Below are positions 1-9,132 of a stretch of DNA of 64,000 bases, piece after piece. Below the pieces are notes generated by a model. That model saw nothing but the letters and a program-made list of their open reading frames with translations. It did no database searches and had not been told where the DNA came from. This stretch comes from Alphaproteobacteria bacterium MarineAlpha5_Bin12 (GTDB taxonomy: Bacteria; Pseudomonadota; Alphaproteobacteria; HIMB59; GCA-002718135): contig PTKS01000006.1 of assembly GCA_002937855.1 (NCBI GenBank), positions 31,404 to 95,403 of the forward strand, written 5' to 3'. Both the position numbers and the translations under genes were made by a program. How positions within the stretch are numbered: position 1 is the stretch's first letter; each line of letters opens with the position of its first letter.

Positions 1-1
1 A

Positions 2-706
2 ACTTTAGGAAGATTTTGGCAAGCGCTTTTTAGGGGTCACCAGGATTTAAAACAATCTTCTTTCCCTTTACAAACAGCGGAAATGATAATTATTAGATTA
101 ATACATTTATCTAATGTTCCGCCACCATCAGAACTAATTAAAGAAATTAAAAAAGTAGATCAAAATTATGCAAAAGATCAAATAATTAAAAAAAATGAAG
201 ACAATATTTCAAACAAAACAGTTCAAAAAAATCATGATATATTAAATAATTCTGAGTCTGATAGAGAGGATATTACAAAAAAAAACGAAGAGAAAAAAAT
301 TAGATCTTATCGTGAATTTGTAGAAATGTTTAAAAAATATCGTGAACCCATTTTATTTACAAAACTATATAACAATGTGAAAAAAATTTCCTTTGAAGAA
401 GGAAAAGTAGTTTTAAATTTTGAAGATGTTGATGATGAAAATTTTGCTAGACAAATAAAAACACTTATTTCTAAATGGACTGGAAGAATATGGAATGTTA
501 TTTTATCAGATAATAAAACAGGAAAAACACTTGCTGAAGAAGATGTTATTCGTAAACAAAAATTACTAGAAGAAATAAATAATTATCCTGAAATCAAAAA
601 AATATTGTCAACTTTTCCAGGATCTAATATTCACTCAATAGAGAAAGAAGGAAATTCTGATAATCAAAAAAATAAGATGAAAATTTTAAAACAGGAGAAG
701 AAATGA
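2..706 (+). CDS. dnaX: DNA polymerase III subunit gamma/tau, C-terminal part (partial)
   Basis: The frame is open from base 2, so this is the 3' end of a gene that starts before the window. The first residues (TLGRFWQALFRGHQDL) and the following AEMIIIRL segment match the domain III region of alphaproteobacterial DnaX, the clamp-loader ATPase subunit of the replicase. The middle is a charged Lys/Asn/Glu linker of low complexity, and the last ~100 residues form the tau-type C-terminal domain that contacts the polymerase alpha subunit. The stop overlaps the start of ybaB by four bases (ATGA), the usual dnaX-ybaB-recR operon. The ATPase domain cannot be seen here. Identity rests on the C-terminal motif and on synteny. 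Confidence 0.9.
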   Translation, partial: TLGRFWQALFRGHQDLKQSSFPLQTAEMIIIRLIHLSNVPPPSELIKEIKKVDQNYAKDQIIKKNEDNISNKTVQKNHDILNNSESDREDITKKNEEKKIRSYREFVEMFKKYREPILFTKLYNNVKKISFEEGKVVLNFEDVDDENFARQIKTLISKWTGRIWNVILSDNKTGKTLAEEDVIRKQKLLEEINNYPEIKKILSTFPGSNIHSIEKEGNSDNQKNKMKILKQEKK

Positions 707-1026
707 CTAATATTGGAAATATGATGAAACAAGCACAACTTCTTCAAAAAAAAATGAATGAAGCGCAAGAAAAATTAAAATCCATTGAAGTTGAAGGCAT
801 ATCTGGTGGCGGTATGGTTAAGGTAAAAGCAAATGCAAAGGGAGAGATCAAAAAAATAGATATTGATAAATCTTTGATGAAAGAAGAAGAAAAAGATATT
901 ACTGAAGATCTAATTTTAGCAGCTATTAATGATGCTAAAGCAAAAGCAGAAACAGCTGCTTCAGATGAAATGAAAAATGTTACGGGTGGAATACCCTTAC
1001 CACCAGGTTTTAAACTTCCATTTTAA
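703..1026 (+). CDS. ybaB: YbaB/EbfC family nucleoid-associated protein
   Basis: A 107-residue protein of the usual family length. It has the N-terminal amphipathic helix (GNMMKQAQLLQKKMNEAQEKL), the SGGGMVKVKANAKGEI strand region and the C-terminal GGIPLPPGFKLPF tail typical of YbaB. Family members are small dimeric DNA-binding proteins made together with the clamp loader and RecR. The gene is translationally coupled to dnaX (ATGA overlap) and ends directly against recR with no spacer, so all three are surely one transcript. The exact cellular role of the family is not settled; nucleoid organisation or recombination support is the common view. Confidence 0.95.
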   Translation: MTNIGNMMKQAQLLQKKMNEAQEKLKSIEVEGISGGGMVKVKANAKGEIKKIDIDKSLMKEEEKDITEDLILAAINDAKAKAETAASDEMKNVTGGIPLPPGFKLPF

Positions 1027-1623
1027 ATGATTGGTATTGAAGTTGAAAAATTAATAAATTCTATTGCTAAACTTCCAGGTTTAGGAAAACGTTCGGCTCA
1101 AAGAATTGCTTTACATTTATTAAAACATAAAGATAAATCTTTACACCCTTTATTATCATCAATGCAAGACGCAATTAAAAAAATAGTAAATTGTGAATTA
1201 TGCGGTAATATAGATACAGTAAATCCATGTTCTATTTGTAATGATAAGCGAAGGGATAAAAACACACTATGTATAATAGAGGATATTTCTGACTTATGGG
1301 CATTTGAAAGAACGGGATTTTATAGAGGTTTATATCACGTTCTGGGAGGAGCTCTTTCTGCAATAGAAGGTATTGGTATTGAAGAATTAAATATTGATAA
1401 TTTGATCAAAAGAGTAAAAAAAGAAAAATATAAAGAAATAATATTGGCTTTAAGTGCTACTACTGAGGGTCAAACAACTAGTCATGTTATAGCGGATAAA
1501 ATAGAGCATTTTAATATTGAGATAACAAGGTTGGCACAAGGTTTACCAGTTGGAGGAGAAGTGCAATATCTTGATGAAAATACGTTAAATACAGCATTTC
1601 AAGCAAGAAGAAAAATTACATAA
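1027..1623 (+). CDS. recR: recombination protein RecR
   Basis: 198 residues, normal length. The N-terminal helix-hairpin-helix (residues ~10-30, LPGLGKRSAQRIALHLL) is followed by a four-cysteine zinc finger (C56, C59, C68, C71) and a Toprim domain (~80-175; CIIEDISDLWAFERTGFYRGLYHVLGG split across its strands). The C-terminal RLAQGLPVGGEVQYLDENTL motif is also present. RecR acts with RecO, and often RecF, to load RecA onto SSB-coated gaps. The start ATG follows the ybaB stop with zero spacing, indicating coupled translation. Confidence 0.97.
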   Translation: MIGIEVEKLINSIAKLPGLGKRSAQRIALHLLKHKDKSLHPLLSSMQDAIKKIVNCELCGNIDTVNPCSICNDKRRDKNTLCIIEDISDLWAFERTGFYRGLYHVLGGALSAIEGIGIEELNIDNLIKRVKKEKYKEIILALSATTEGQTTSHVIADKIEHFNIEITRLAQGLPVGGEVQYLDENTLNTAFQARRKIT

Positions 1624-1634
1624 TTTATAATTAT

Positions 1635-2141
1635 ATGAGTGAAATTCTTATTACACCCAATCCGATACTAAGGAAAAAATCTCTACCCGTAAAAGAGATA
1701 TCCAATAATGAAATAACCCTATCAAAAAAAATGATTAAAATTATGAATGATGCTCCAGGAATAGGTTTAGCGGCACCGCAAATTGGAGAATTAAAAAGAA
1801 TTATAACAATAAATATATATCAAAATGAAAAGAATATAAAATATACTCTTTTTAATCCTGAAATTTTAAGCTTTTCTGAGAATAAAGTTATTATGGAAGA
1901 AGGATGTTTATCAATTCCTAAACAATTTGCAGATATTGAAAGGCCAGAAAAAATTCAATTTAAATATTTAAATGAAAAAGGCAAAATTATAGAAAAAAAT
2001 GCTACCGGAAATGAATCTAGAGTAATTCAACATGAAATAGATCATTTAAATGGTAAATTATTTGTAGATTATTTATCATCTCTTAAAAGAAATATTTTAT
2101 TAAAAAAAGTAAATAAGTTGAAAAAAAATGGTGAATTATGA
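1635..2141 (+). CDS. def: peptide deformylase
   Basis: 168 residues. All three metal/active-site motifs are visible: GLAAPQIG at 44-51, EEGCLSIP at 88-95 (Cys91 is a metal ligand) and HEIDH at 133-137 (two His ligands plus catalytic Glu). It removes the formyl group from N-terminal formyl-methionine of nascent proteins. The gene overlaps fmt by four bases (ATGA), so formylation and deformylation enzymes are co-translated, the common def-fmt arrangement. No unusual insertions. Confidence 0.97.
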   Translation: MSEILITPNPILRKKSLPVKEISNNEITLSKKMIKIMNDAPGIGLAAPQIGELKRIITINIYQNEKNIKYTLFNPEILSFSENKVIMEEGCLSIPKQFADIERPEKIQFKYLNEKGKIIEKNATGNESRVIQHEIDHLNGKLFVDYLSSLKRNILLKKVNKLKKNGEL

Positions 2142-3061
2142 AAAATGAAAGAATTGTTTTTATGGGTACACCAAACATTTCTGCTCAATATTTAAGTGCA
2201 CTTATTAAAAATCATTATAATATTATAGCTGTTTATACCCAACCTGCAAAAAGACAAGATAGAGGTATGGATTTAAAAAATACTCCTGTACAAAATTTAA
2301 GCATAGTAGAAAATATACCTTGTTTTACTCCTGAAATATTAAAAGATCAAAATGAGATAAATAAATTTGAAAATTTGAAAATTGATGTGGCAATAATTAT
2401 GGGGTATGGAATGTTAATACCAAAAGAATTTTTAAATATACCAAAATTAGGTTGTATCAATATTCATTTGTCACTTTTGCCTAGATGGAGAGGAGCATCA
2501 CCTATTGAGCATTCTTTAATGTGCGGTGATGGTGAGACAGGGGTAACAATATTTAGATTAAATGAAAAATTTGATTGTGGTCCAATATTAAATTCAATCA
2601 AATTTAAAATATCAAATACTGAAACCAAAGAAGATCTTCAGAAAAATTTAAATAGTCTTGGTATTGATTTGCTTCTAGCGACTTTGCCTAAATATTTAAA
2701 ACAAGAAATTTCGCTAAAAAAACAAGATGATAGTCAGGCTACATATGCAAAGAAAATTTTTAGCCAAGATAGAAAAATTAATTTTTCTCAAAAGAAAAAA
2801 GAAATTTACAATTTTGTAAGATCTTTTTCTCCTAAACCTGGGGCTTGGTTTACATTTAAAGGAGAAAAAATTAAAATTTTATCATGTGAGACTAATTCGA
2901 TTATGGGAAATAAATCTACAATATTATCTAATAATTTAGACATAGGTTGTGAGGATGGGTCGATCAAGCCAATAATGATTCAAAGAGAAGGAAAAAAAAT
3001 AATGAATATTAATCAATTTATAAGAGGTTTTAATTTTAAAGTTGGCGATCAAATTCATTAA
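2138..3061 (+). CDS. fmt: methionyl-tRNA formyltransferase
   Basis: 307 residues, standard length. The N-terminal formyltransferase fold begins IVFMGTPNISA. The catalytic triad is readable as N108, H110 and D146 within CINIHLSLLPRWRGASPIE and EKFDCGPIL. The C-terminal OB-like domain (~205-305) contains the expected FSPKPGAWFTFKG segment. It formylates initiator Met-tRNA using 10-formyl-THF, so it draws on the folate pool that the C1 operons in this window feed. It is coupled to def upstream and is followed after three bases by truA. Confidence 0.97.
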   Translation: MKNERIVFMGTPNISAQYLSALIKNHYNIIAVYTQPAKRQDRGMDLKNTPVQNLSIVENIPCFTPEILKDQNEINKFENLKIDVAIIMGYGMLIPKEFLNIPKLGCINIHLSLLPRWRGASPIEHSLMCGDGETGVTIFRLNEKFDCGPILNSIKFKISNTETKEDLQKNLNSLGIDLLLATLPKYLKQEISLKKQDDSQATYAKKIFSQDRKINFSQKKKEIYNFVRSFSPKPGAWFTFKGEKIKILSCETNSIMGNKSTILSNNLDIGCEDGSIKPIMIQREGKKIMNINQFIRGFNFKVGDQIH

Positions 3062-3064
3062 GAT

Positions 3065-3802
3065 ATGACGAGATTTAAAATCTTAATTGAGTATAAAGGA
3101 GCTAATTACGTAGGTTGGCAAAAACAAGAAAATGGAAAATCAATTCAAGAGGTCATTGAAAATTCTATTAAAAAACTGACTGGTGAAAAAAGACAGATAT
3201 TTGCAGCTGGAAGAACTGATGCTGGTGTTCATGGCTTAGGTCAAGTGGCTCATTTTGATTTAAAAAAAAATTTATCTGAAGATACCATTAGAGATGGATT
3301 AAATAGTTATTTAAGATCAGAATCTATTTCAATTCTTGACGCTAAGAAAACAACAAAAGATTTTCATGCAAGATTTTCTGCAAAAAAAAGAGAATATTTA
3401 TATAAAATTATAAATAGAAGAGCCCCACTAACAATTGAAAAAGATTTAGCATGGGTATTACATAAAAAAATAGATTTAAAAAAAATAAAACACGCGGCAA
3501 AATTGTTTATAGGAAAAAATAATTTAAATGCTTTTCGCTCAGCTCATTGCCAATCTAAAACTGCTATTAAAAATATTGATCAAATAAAGATTAAAAAGAT
3601 TAATGATAAAATAGAAATTTATATAAAAGCAAAGTCTTTTTTGCATTCCCAAGTTAGAATAATGGTGGGTACTTTAATTCAAGTAGGTGAAGGAAAAATG
3701 CAACCAGAAGATATTAAGTCAATAATCAAAAAAGCAAAACGTGAGAATGCTGGCCCCACTGCTCCAGCTTCTGGTTTATATTTGCTCAAAGTATATTATT
3801 AA
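3065..3802 (+). CDS. truA: tRNA pseudouridine(38-40) synthase TruA
   Basis: 245 residues. The signature AAGRTDAGVHGLGQVAHFD is present with the catalytic aspartate at D52. The N-terminal EYKGANYVGWQKQ and the later SFLHSQVRIMVGTLIQVGEGK segments are characteristic. TruA converts uridines 38-40 of the anticodon arm to pseudouridine. It is the last gene of the dnaX-to-truA run and ends one base before the stop of the convergent permease gene, leaving no intergenic terminator space. Confidence 0.97.
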   Translation: MTRFKILIEYKGANYVGWQKQENGKSIQEVIENSIKKLTGEKRQIFAAGRTDAGVHGLGQVAHFDLKKNLSEDTIRDGLNSYLRSESISILDAKKTTKDFHARFSAKKREYLYKIINRRAPLTIEKDLAWVLHKKIDLKKIKHAAKLFIGKNNLNAFRSAHCQSKTAIKNIDQIKIKKINDKIEIYIKAKSFLHSQVRIMVGTLIQVGEGKMQPEDIKSIIKKAKRENAGPTAPASGLYLLKVYY

Positions 3803-3803
3803 A

Positions 3804-4544
3804 TTAATATTTTGATAATTTTTTTTCTAATAATCTAATAAAATATGTCATAATAATTATTAATAACAAATATTCTAAAACTAAAAATGTATATATTTCA
3901 AGAGGTCTATAGACTGTTACAACTAACTCATTGGCTTTTCTTGTTAAATCTGCCAAACCTACAATTGAAACTAAAGAGCTCATTTTAATGATATATACAA
4001 ATTGGTTTCCAATAGGAGGTAAAATAAATCTTAATGCTTGAGGAAAAATGATATATCTCATTCTCTGCCATGAGTTGAGGCCTAAGGATTTTGAGGCTTC
4101 ATGTTGACCTTTAGGAATTGATAAGATTCCCGCTCTAAAAATTTCTGCTTCAAAAGCTGAATCGCTTATTGCAAGAGATACTATACCTGCCAAAAATGGA
4201 GTTAAACTTAATCCAACTAAAATTGGCAGTCCATAATAAACCCATAAAAGTAAGACAAGAAGTGGAATTGATCTAACTATCTCAACATAAATTCTATTGA
4301 ATAATGATAAATATTTGTTCTTACTTAAACCTGTAATTGCAATAACAAAACCCAAAAATAATGAAATTAGTATAGAGAAAAATGAAATTAGAATAGTGAT
4401 ATATAAACCGCTAACTAAGAAAGCAATATTTGTAGAACCACTATCTAAAAAAGGATTTATTATATACCAACCCCAATTATAATTAGAAGAACAGCTCGAT
4501 AATAATAAACTTGATAGTAAAAAGAATATTAATTTATAACTCAA
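3804..4544 (-). CDS. polar amino-acid ABC transporter permease (HisMQ family) with lipoprotein-like N-terminus
   Basis: 246 residues with about five membrane segments. The EAA loop (EASKSLGLNSWQRMRYIIFPQA, followed by LPPIGNQF) places it in the HisM/GlnP family of inner-membrane permeases. Oddly, the first 18 residues look like a lipoprotein signal with an LLLSSC lipobox before the first true permease segment. An alternative is that this stretch is simply an extra hydrophobic segment. It lies five bases downstream of the binding-protein gene, as one transcript. No ATPase gene is adjacent or elsewhere in the window with the right family features, so the energising subunit must be encoded elsewhere. 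The substrate is unknown beyond a polar amino acid or organic acid. Confidence 0.88.
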   Translation of the reverse strand: MSYKLIFFLLSSLLLSSCSSNYNWGWYIINPFLDSGSTNIAFLVSGLYITILISFFSILISLFLGFVIAITGLSKNKYLSLFNRIYVEIVRSIPLLVLLLWVYYGLPILVGLSLTPFLAGIVSLAISDSAFEAEIFRAGILSIPKGQHEASKSLGLNSWQRMRYIIFPQALRFILPPIGNQFVYIIKMSSLVSIVGLADLTRKANELVVTVYRPLEIYTFLVLEYLLLIIIMTYFIRLLEKKLSKY

Positions 4545-4548
4545 GTTT

Positions 4549-5328
4549 TTATTGAGTTTGAAGATTCCATTTAATCTTCATATTTTCAAAAAATCCATGA
4601 GATTTTTTTAACTCAATCCAATGATTAATATAATTTATCCACACTTGATCATTTTGAGGCAGTAACCAAGCAAGTGGGGTGGGGTTTCTTTGTTCTTTAA
4701 CGGGTATTATTGCTAGTTGATCATATTGATTAACAAGAGCTGCAGCTTCAATATTAGATGTCATAGATACTTCAGCCCTTCCACTCAACACTTCTTGGAA
4801 ATCTCTTGCAGGAGACTCAATAGAAGTAATTTTTGCTTTAGGAAAAAAATCTTTTGCCATTTGTTCTTGCACTGTTCCTAATGTTACTGCAAATTTTACA
4901 TCTTCATTGTTTATATCATCCCAATCTCTAAATTTACTTAGGTTTTTTTTCAGTGTTAATGGAACTTGATAATAATTTAAATAGGAATTTGAATATCCCG
5001 CTGCTAAAGCTCTTTTTGTATTTAGTGAAGCACTTGTTGACATATCATATTTATTAGAAGTTATACCTGCTACTAAAGTCTTCCATTCTGTAGGAATAAA
5101 TTCAATATTTACACCCATATCTTTTGCAAGTTCCTTAACAATGTCAATATCAAATCCTTCATATTCATTTGTTGATGGATTTTTTATAGTCATTGGATTC
5201 CAATCGCCTGTTGTTCCAACTTTTAAAACTCCATTTTGAAGGATTTCATCCAGACGAGACTCAGCTAAAACATTTATTGGAGATGCGAGTATTGTCAGAA
5301 TTATTGTTATAAAAATTTTTTTCTTCAT
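4549..5328 (-). CDS. periplasmic solute-binding protein, family 3 (amino-acid type)
   Basis: 259 residues. A signal peptide (MKKKIFITIILTILASPINVLA) would be cut after A22. The mature part starts LDEILQNGVLKVGTTGDWNPM and continues with EYEGFDIDIVKELAKDMGV, the classical start of family 3 binding proteins. A related periplasmic enzyme, cyclohexadienyl dehydratase, shares this VGTTGD-like start, so an enzymatic role is a minor alternative. It is first in a two-gene unit with the permease at 3804-4544. The ligand cannot be named from sequence. Confidence 0.85.
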   Translation of the reverse strand: MKKKIFITIILTILASPINVLAESRLDEILQNGVLKVGTTGDWNPMTIKNPSTNEYEGFDIDIVKELAKDMGVNIEFIPTEWKTLVAGITSNKYDMSTSASLNTKRALAAGYSNSYLNYYQVPLTLKKNLSKFRDWDDINNEDVKFAVTLGTVQEQMAKDFFPKAKITSIESPARDFQEVLSGRAEVSMTSNIEAAALVNQYDQLAIIPVKEQRNPTPLAWLLPQNDQVWINYINHWIELKKSHGFFENMKIKWNLQTQ

Positions 5329-5393
5329 AATAATTTGCTTTGATTAAATTATATAATAAACAATAAATAAAAAAAAAGGTATTGAAAATAAAT

Positions 5394-6110
5394 TTATTTA
5401 CTAATTGTTGATCTACCACCGTCAATATTAAAGATTTGCCCAGTAATCCAAGAACTTTTATCAGTTAATAACATTGCACCTAATGGACCAAAATCACTAC
5501 CCTGACCAATTCTTGGAATCGGATGTTTTTTTGCAATTCCCTCCTCAATTTTTGGATTGCTGATAATTCTCTTGCTCATACCTGAATTTACAAGACTTGG
5601 AGATATACAATTAACCCTAACTTTAGGAGAAAGTTCAGCCGCCAAAGACACAGTCAGTCCCTCAATAGCACCTTTAGAAGATGAAATTATTGAATGATTA
5701 ATAAAACCTTTTTTTGCAGCTACAGTTGAGAAAAATAATATTGAACCTTTGTTAATAATTAATTGGCTTAATATTAATTTGAGACTTTCTATAGCCCCTA
5801 TTAAATTAATATTATAACTTTCCAAAAAATCTTTTTTTGAAGCGCTAAAAATCGATTTCAAATCTATAGAACCTATACAATAAGCAAACCCACAAATTTT
5901 ACCATCGATCTTTTTAAAGCATTTTTCGATGGATTCCATATCATTTATATCACCTTCTGAATAATTACATGATAAATGTGAAGAAATTTTTTTCAGCCTA
6001 TCTGAGTTTCTTCCAATCAAAAAAGGCTTGTAATTACCACTAAGAGATTGGGCTATGGATGATCCTATTTGACCACTACCACCTAAAATTATCACTATTT
6101 TGTCTGACAT
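5394..6110 (-). CDS. short-chain dehydrogenase/reductase family protein lacking the catalytic Tyr
   Basis: 238 residues with a Rossmann nucleotide site GGSGQIG (10-16), a YCIGS motif in place of the usual NNAG, Ser129 in FFSTVAAKKG, and the SDR C-terminal pattern RVNCISPSLVNSGM ... TGQIFNIDGG. The usual YxxxK is altered: Lys146 is kept (SSSKGAIEGLTVSLAAEL), but four residues before it lies Ile142 instead of Tyr. The protein may therefore be a non-canonical reductase or a cofactor-binding non-enzyme. It is a single-gene unit, divergent from the MarR-like gene. The substrate is unknown. Confidence 0.85.
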   Translation of the reverse strand: MSDKIVIILGGSGQIGSSIAQSLSGNYKPFLIGRNSDRLKKISSHLSCNYSEGDINDMESIEKCFKKIDGKICGFAYCIGSIDLKSIFSASKKDFLESYNINLIGAIESLKLILSQLIINKGSILFFSTVAAKKGFINHSIISSSKGAIEGLTVSLAAELSPKVRVNCISPSLVNSGMSKRIISNPKIEEGIAKKHPIPRIGQGSDFGPLGAMLLTDKSSWITGQIFNIDGGRSTISK

Positions 6111-6198
6111 AATTTAAATTTATGTCTAATTTTATGTTTTACAATAAGTAAATTAAAAAAATATTAATTAAATCAGAGAAATAGGATATAAAGAAAAA

Positions 6199-6618
6199 AT
6201 GAATAATCAAATTTTAAGTGAAAATAATCAAAAATCCAAAGATGAAAATAAGAGGGATTTTTACCTAAAATCTTCTAAAAAATTAATCTCTTTTTTTAAT
6301 AATACGATAAACAGAAGAAATCCAAGTGTAGATTTAATAATGTCATCACCTACAGGGTGTATGGTAATTACCGAGGTTATGAAGAGTTATTACTTAAATA
6401 CCAATCTATCTAAACAAGATTTAGTTAATAAAGTTGTAAGTGGAGTAAGTTTGAGTATGAATCAATCAAGTGTTTATAAGATTGTTGATAAGGCAATAAA
6501 GAATCAAATTTTTTCTAGTGTTTTAAAAGAAGATGATAAAAGGGTTAGATTGATTGTTCCTACAAATCAAACCGTAAATGATATGGAAAAGTGGTTTGAT
6601 GAAATAAATTTAGTCTAA
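6199..6618 (+). CDS. winged-helix (MarR-like) regulatory protein
   Basis: 139 residues. After a polar N-terminal tail, the segment from ~60 to 130 reads as a winged helix: a recognition-helix-like region (SLSMNQSSVYKIVDKAIKNQI) followed by a beta-hairpin wing (KEDDKRVRLIVPTNQTVNDMEKWF). That resembles the MarR pattern DxRxRLxxLTxxG. No ligand site is recognisable. It is transcribed towards rpoH, with 95 AT-rich bases between them, and divergently from the SDR gene. The assignment is by pattern only; target genes are unknown. Confidence 0.6.
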   Translation: MNNQILSENNQKSKDENKRDFYLKSSKKLISFFNNTINRRNPSVDLIMSSPTGCMVITEVMKSYYLNTNLSKQDLVNKVVSGVSLSMNQSSVYKIVDKAIKNQIFSSVLKEDDKRVRLIVPTNQTVNDMEKWFDEINLV

Positions 6619-6713
6619 AAAATTAATTTTTAAAAATTATTAATAAATATTACTAATAATATAAATTATATAATTGTATTTAAACTTTAATATTTTTAAT
6701 CTATTAATTCGCA

Positions 6714-7538
6714 ATGAATAACAGTTCGAAAATTCTTTCTAAAGAAGAAGAATACACGTTAATAAAAAATTGGCAAAATAACAAAGATAAAAAATCTTTG
6801 AATACAATTATTCGTGCTTATAAACGTATGCCAATGTCTTATGCTAAAAAATATTCAAGATATGGAGTCCCATTTGAGGATTTAGTTAACGAAGGAGTTA
6901 TAGCTATAATGCATGCACTTGACAAATTTGATCTTAAAAAAAACTTAAGATTATCTACATATGCATCATGGTGGATAAGGGCTGCAATGCAAGAATATGT
7001 TTTAAAAAACTGGTCAATAGTAAGAATAGCTTCAACTGCAGCTCAAAAATCATTGTTTTTTGGTTTAAATGCAATGAAAAATAAAATTTTAAAAAATAGT
7101 AATGGATTTATGTCAGATAAGCAGGTTGATTTTCTTGCTAGGTCTTTAAAAATAAAAAATAAAGTTGTTAGCGAAATGGAGTCTAAACTAGCATTAGGAG
7201 ATCAATCATTAAATCAGAAATACAATGATGAATCTGAAAACGATTTTATGTCAAATTTAGTTGATGATTCACCTAACCCTGAAGACATAATTTCTGCTAT
7301 GAGGGATAATAAAACTAGAAGTCAATGGTTACACAAAGCATTAAAATCATTAGATAAAAGAGAACAAGAGATAGTTAAAAGAAAACTTCATAATCAAGTT
7401 TTAACTCTTGAAAATTTATCAAAAAAAATAGGCGTTAGCAAAGAAAGAATTCGACAAATTGAAACTAAAGCATATGAAAAATTAAGTAAAAAAATATTAA
7501 ATTTATCCGGACAAAATAAAGAATTTTTTATTAATTAA
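6714..7538 (+). CDS. rpoH: RNA polymerase sigma factor RpoH (heat-shock sigma-32)
   Basis: 274 residues. Region 2 is clear (FEDLVNEGVIAIMHALDKFDL, then LSTYASWWIRAAMQEYVLKNWSIVRI), directly followed by the RpoH-box type segment TAAQKSLFFGLNAMKNKI, which separates RpoH from RpoD and RpoS. Region 4 (~210-265) carries the helix-turn-helix LENLSKKIGVSKERIRQIETKAYEKL. In alphaproteobacteria RpoH directs chaperone and protease genes. The ATG has no strong Shine-Dalgarno, and the 95-base upstream gap is almost pure A/T. Confidence 0.95.
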   Translation: MNNSSKILSKEEEYTLIKNWQNNKDKKSLNTIIRAYKRMPMSYAKKYSRYGVPFEDLVNEGVIAIMHALDKFDLKKNLRLSTYASWWIRAAMQEYVLKNWSIVRIASTAAQKSLFFGLNAMKNKILKNSNGFMSDKQVDFLARSLKIKNKVVSEMESKLALGDQSLNQKYNDESENDFMSNLVDDSPNPEDIISAMRDNKTRSQWLHKALKSLDKREQEIVKRKLHNQVLTLENLSKKIGVSKERIRQIETKAYEKLSKKILNLSGQNKEFFIN

Positions 7539-7539
7539 T

Positions 7540-9132
7540 CTAATTTTTTAAAATCATATCAGATGCTTTTTCTGCTATCATAATAGTAGGCGCATTAGTA
7601 TTACCAGAAGTAATGTGGGGCATTATTGAAGCATCCACTATTCTAAGATTCTTTATTCCATGAACTTCTAGTCTATCATTAACTACAGATAAATTATCGT
7701 TTCCCATTTTACATGTACCAACTGGATGAAAAACAGTATTTGCAAATTTTCCTACTTCTTTTACAATTTCATTGTCATTAAATTGTAAACCTGGCCTCAA
7801 CTCTTCAGGTTCATAGGGTTTAAAAGCATTTGTTTTCAAAACTATATTTCTAGTGATTTTAATAGATTTAATAGCTACTTTTTTATCTTCATAAGTTGAT
7901 AAATAATTCATTGTGATATTTGGATAATTCCGAGAGTCATTACTTATTATTTCTACACTACCTCTACTTGTAGGTCTAACATTGCACACAGTTGGAGTAA
8001 AAGCTGGAAATTTATGAAGTGAACCAGAACCTAAGCTATCAGTACTCATTGGCGCTACATGAAATTCTAAATCTGGGGTTTCTTTAGTTTGATCACTTTT
8101 TGCAAAGCAACACAATTGACTTGCTCCCATAGTTAGCGGACCACTTCTAAAAAATATATATTCCATGCCAGCTATAAATTTTCTAAAATTACTGTGATAT
8201 AATTTATTTAAAGTATAAATATTTTTGATTTTATATACTGGTCTTAACATTAAATGATCATGCAAATTCTTACCAACACCATCAGCCTCTTTAATGATAC
8301 TTATTCCATGCTTATTTAATAATTCAGCAGGACCTATTCCTGAAACTTGGAGTATTTGAGGTGATCCTATAGCACCAGCGCATAAAATAACTTCTTTGTT
8401 ACATTTTGCAGTTACAAGTTGATTGTCTTGCCAATAAGTTATTCCTTTTGCAACTTTATCTTCAAATAAGATTTTATTGATATGAGCTTTAATTTCAATT
8501 TTTAAATTTTTTCTTTTTTTTGCAGGATTAAGATATCCTACAGCAGTGCTGCATCTTAAACCATTTTTTTCGGTAACCTGAAAATATCCGCATCCTTCGT
8601 TTTTACCTGTATTAAAATCATTGCATCGTGGTATACCCTTTTCTTCTGCTGCATTTATAAAAATATCAAGTAGTTTTAATTTTATTCGTTGATCACTTAC
8701 TGATAGTGGTCCACCTATTCCATGATATTCATTTTCTCCTTTTTCTTGATTTTCAGCTTTTTTAAAATATGGCAAAGTATCTTCCCAAGACCAACCAACA
8801 TTTCCAAGCTGTCTCCAATAATTATAATCATTTGATTGACCTCTAATGTATAATAATCCGTTAATTGAGGAACTACCTCCTAACACCTTACCTCTTGGAA
8901 AATTCATCTCTCTCCCGTTTAGTCCAGGATCACTTTTTATTTTGTAACACCAATCAACTTTTGGATTATGCATTGTTTTAAAGTAGCCAACGGGAATATG
9001 TATCCAAGGATAATTATCTCTATCTCCCGCTTCTATCAATAAAACTTTATTTTTTCCATCTTCAGTTAAACGATTAGCTAACACACATCCAGCTGAACCA
9101 GCTCCAATTACAATGTAGTCAAAATTTTCCAT
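7540..9132 (-). CDS. GMC-family FAD oxidoreductase, choline-dehydrogenase-like
   Basis: 530 residues. The N-terminal FAD site is DYIVIGAGSAGCVLANRL, followed by the GMC signature FPRGKVLGGSSSINGLLYIRG and, near the C-terminus, HPVGTCKMG (His469) and SGNTNAPT (Asn511/Asn513), which form the catalytic pair. Length and pattern match BetA-like choline/alcohol dehydrogenases. Oxidation of choline to betaine would feed the dimethylglycine and sarcosine genes in this window, but no betaine aldehyde dehydrogenase or transporter is adjacent, and many GMC paralogs oxidise other alcohols. It stands alone and ends one base from rpoH. Confidence 0.87.
   Translation of the reverse strand: MENFDYIVIGAGSAGCVLANRLTEDGKNKVLLIEAGDRDNYPWIHIPVGYFKTMHNPKVDWCYKIKSDPGLNGREMNFPRGKVLGGSSSINGLLYIRGQSNDYNYWRQLGNVGWSWEDTLPYFKKAENQEKGENEYHGIGGPLSVSDQRIKLKLLDIFINAAEEKGIPRCNDFNTGKNEGCGYFQVTEKNGLRCSTAVGYLNPAKKRKNLKIEIKAHINKILFEDKVAKGITYWQDNQLVTAKCNKEVILCAGAIGSPQILQVSGIGPAELLNKHGISIIKEADGVGKNLHDHLMLRPVYKIKNIYTLNKLYHSNFRKFIAGMEYIFFRSGPLTMGASQLCCFAKSDQTKETPDLEFHVAPMSTDSLGSGSLHKFPAFTPTVCNVRPTSRGSVEIISNDSRNYPNITMNYLSTYEDKKVAIKSIKITRNIVLKTNAFKPYEPEELRPGLQFNDNEIVKEVGKFANTVFHPVGTCKMGNDNLSVVNDRLEVHGIKNLRIVDASIMPHITSGNTNAPTIMIAEKASDMILKN

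Noticed and set aside
6619..6713. RpoH thermosensor RNA
   Set aside because: The 95 bases upstream of rpoH are A/T only and show no hairpin sequestering the start codon region convincingly.
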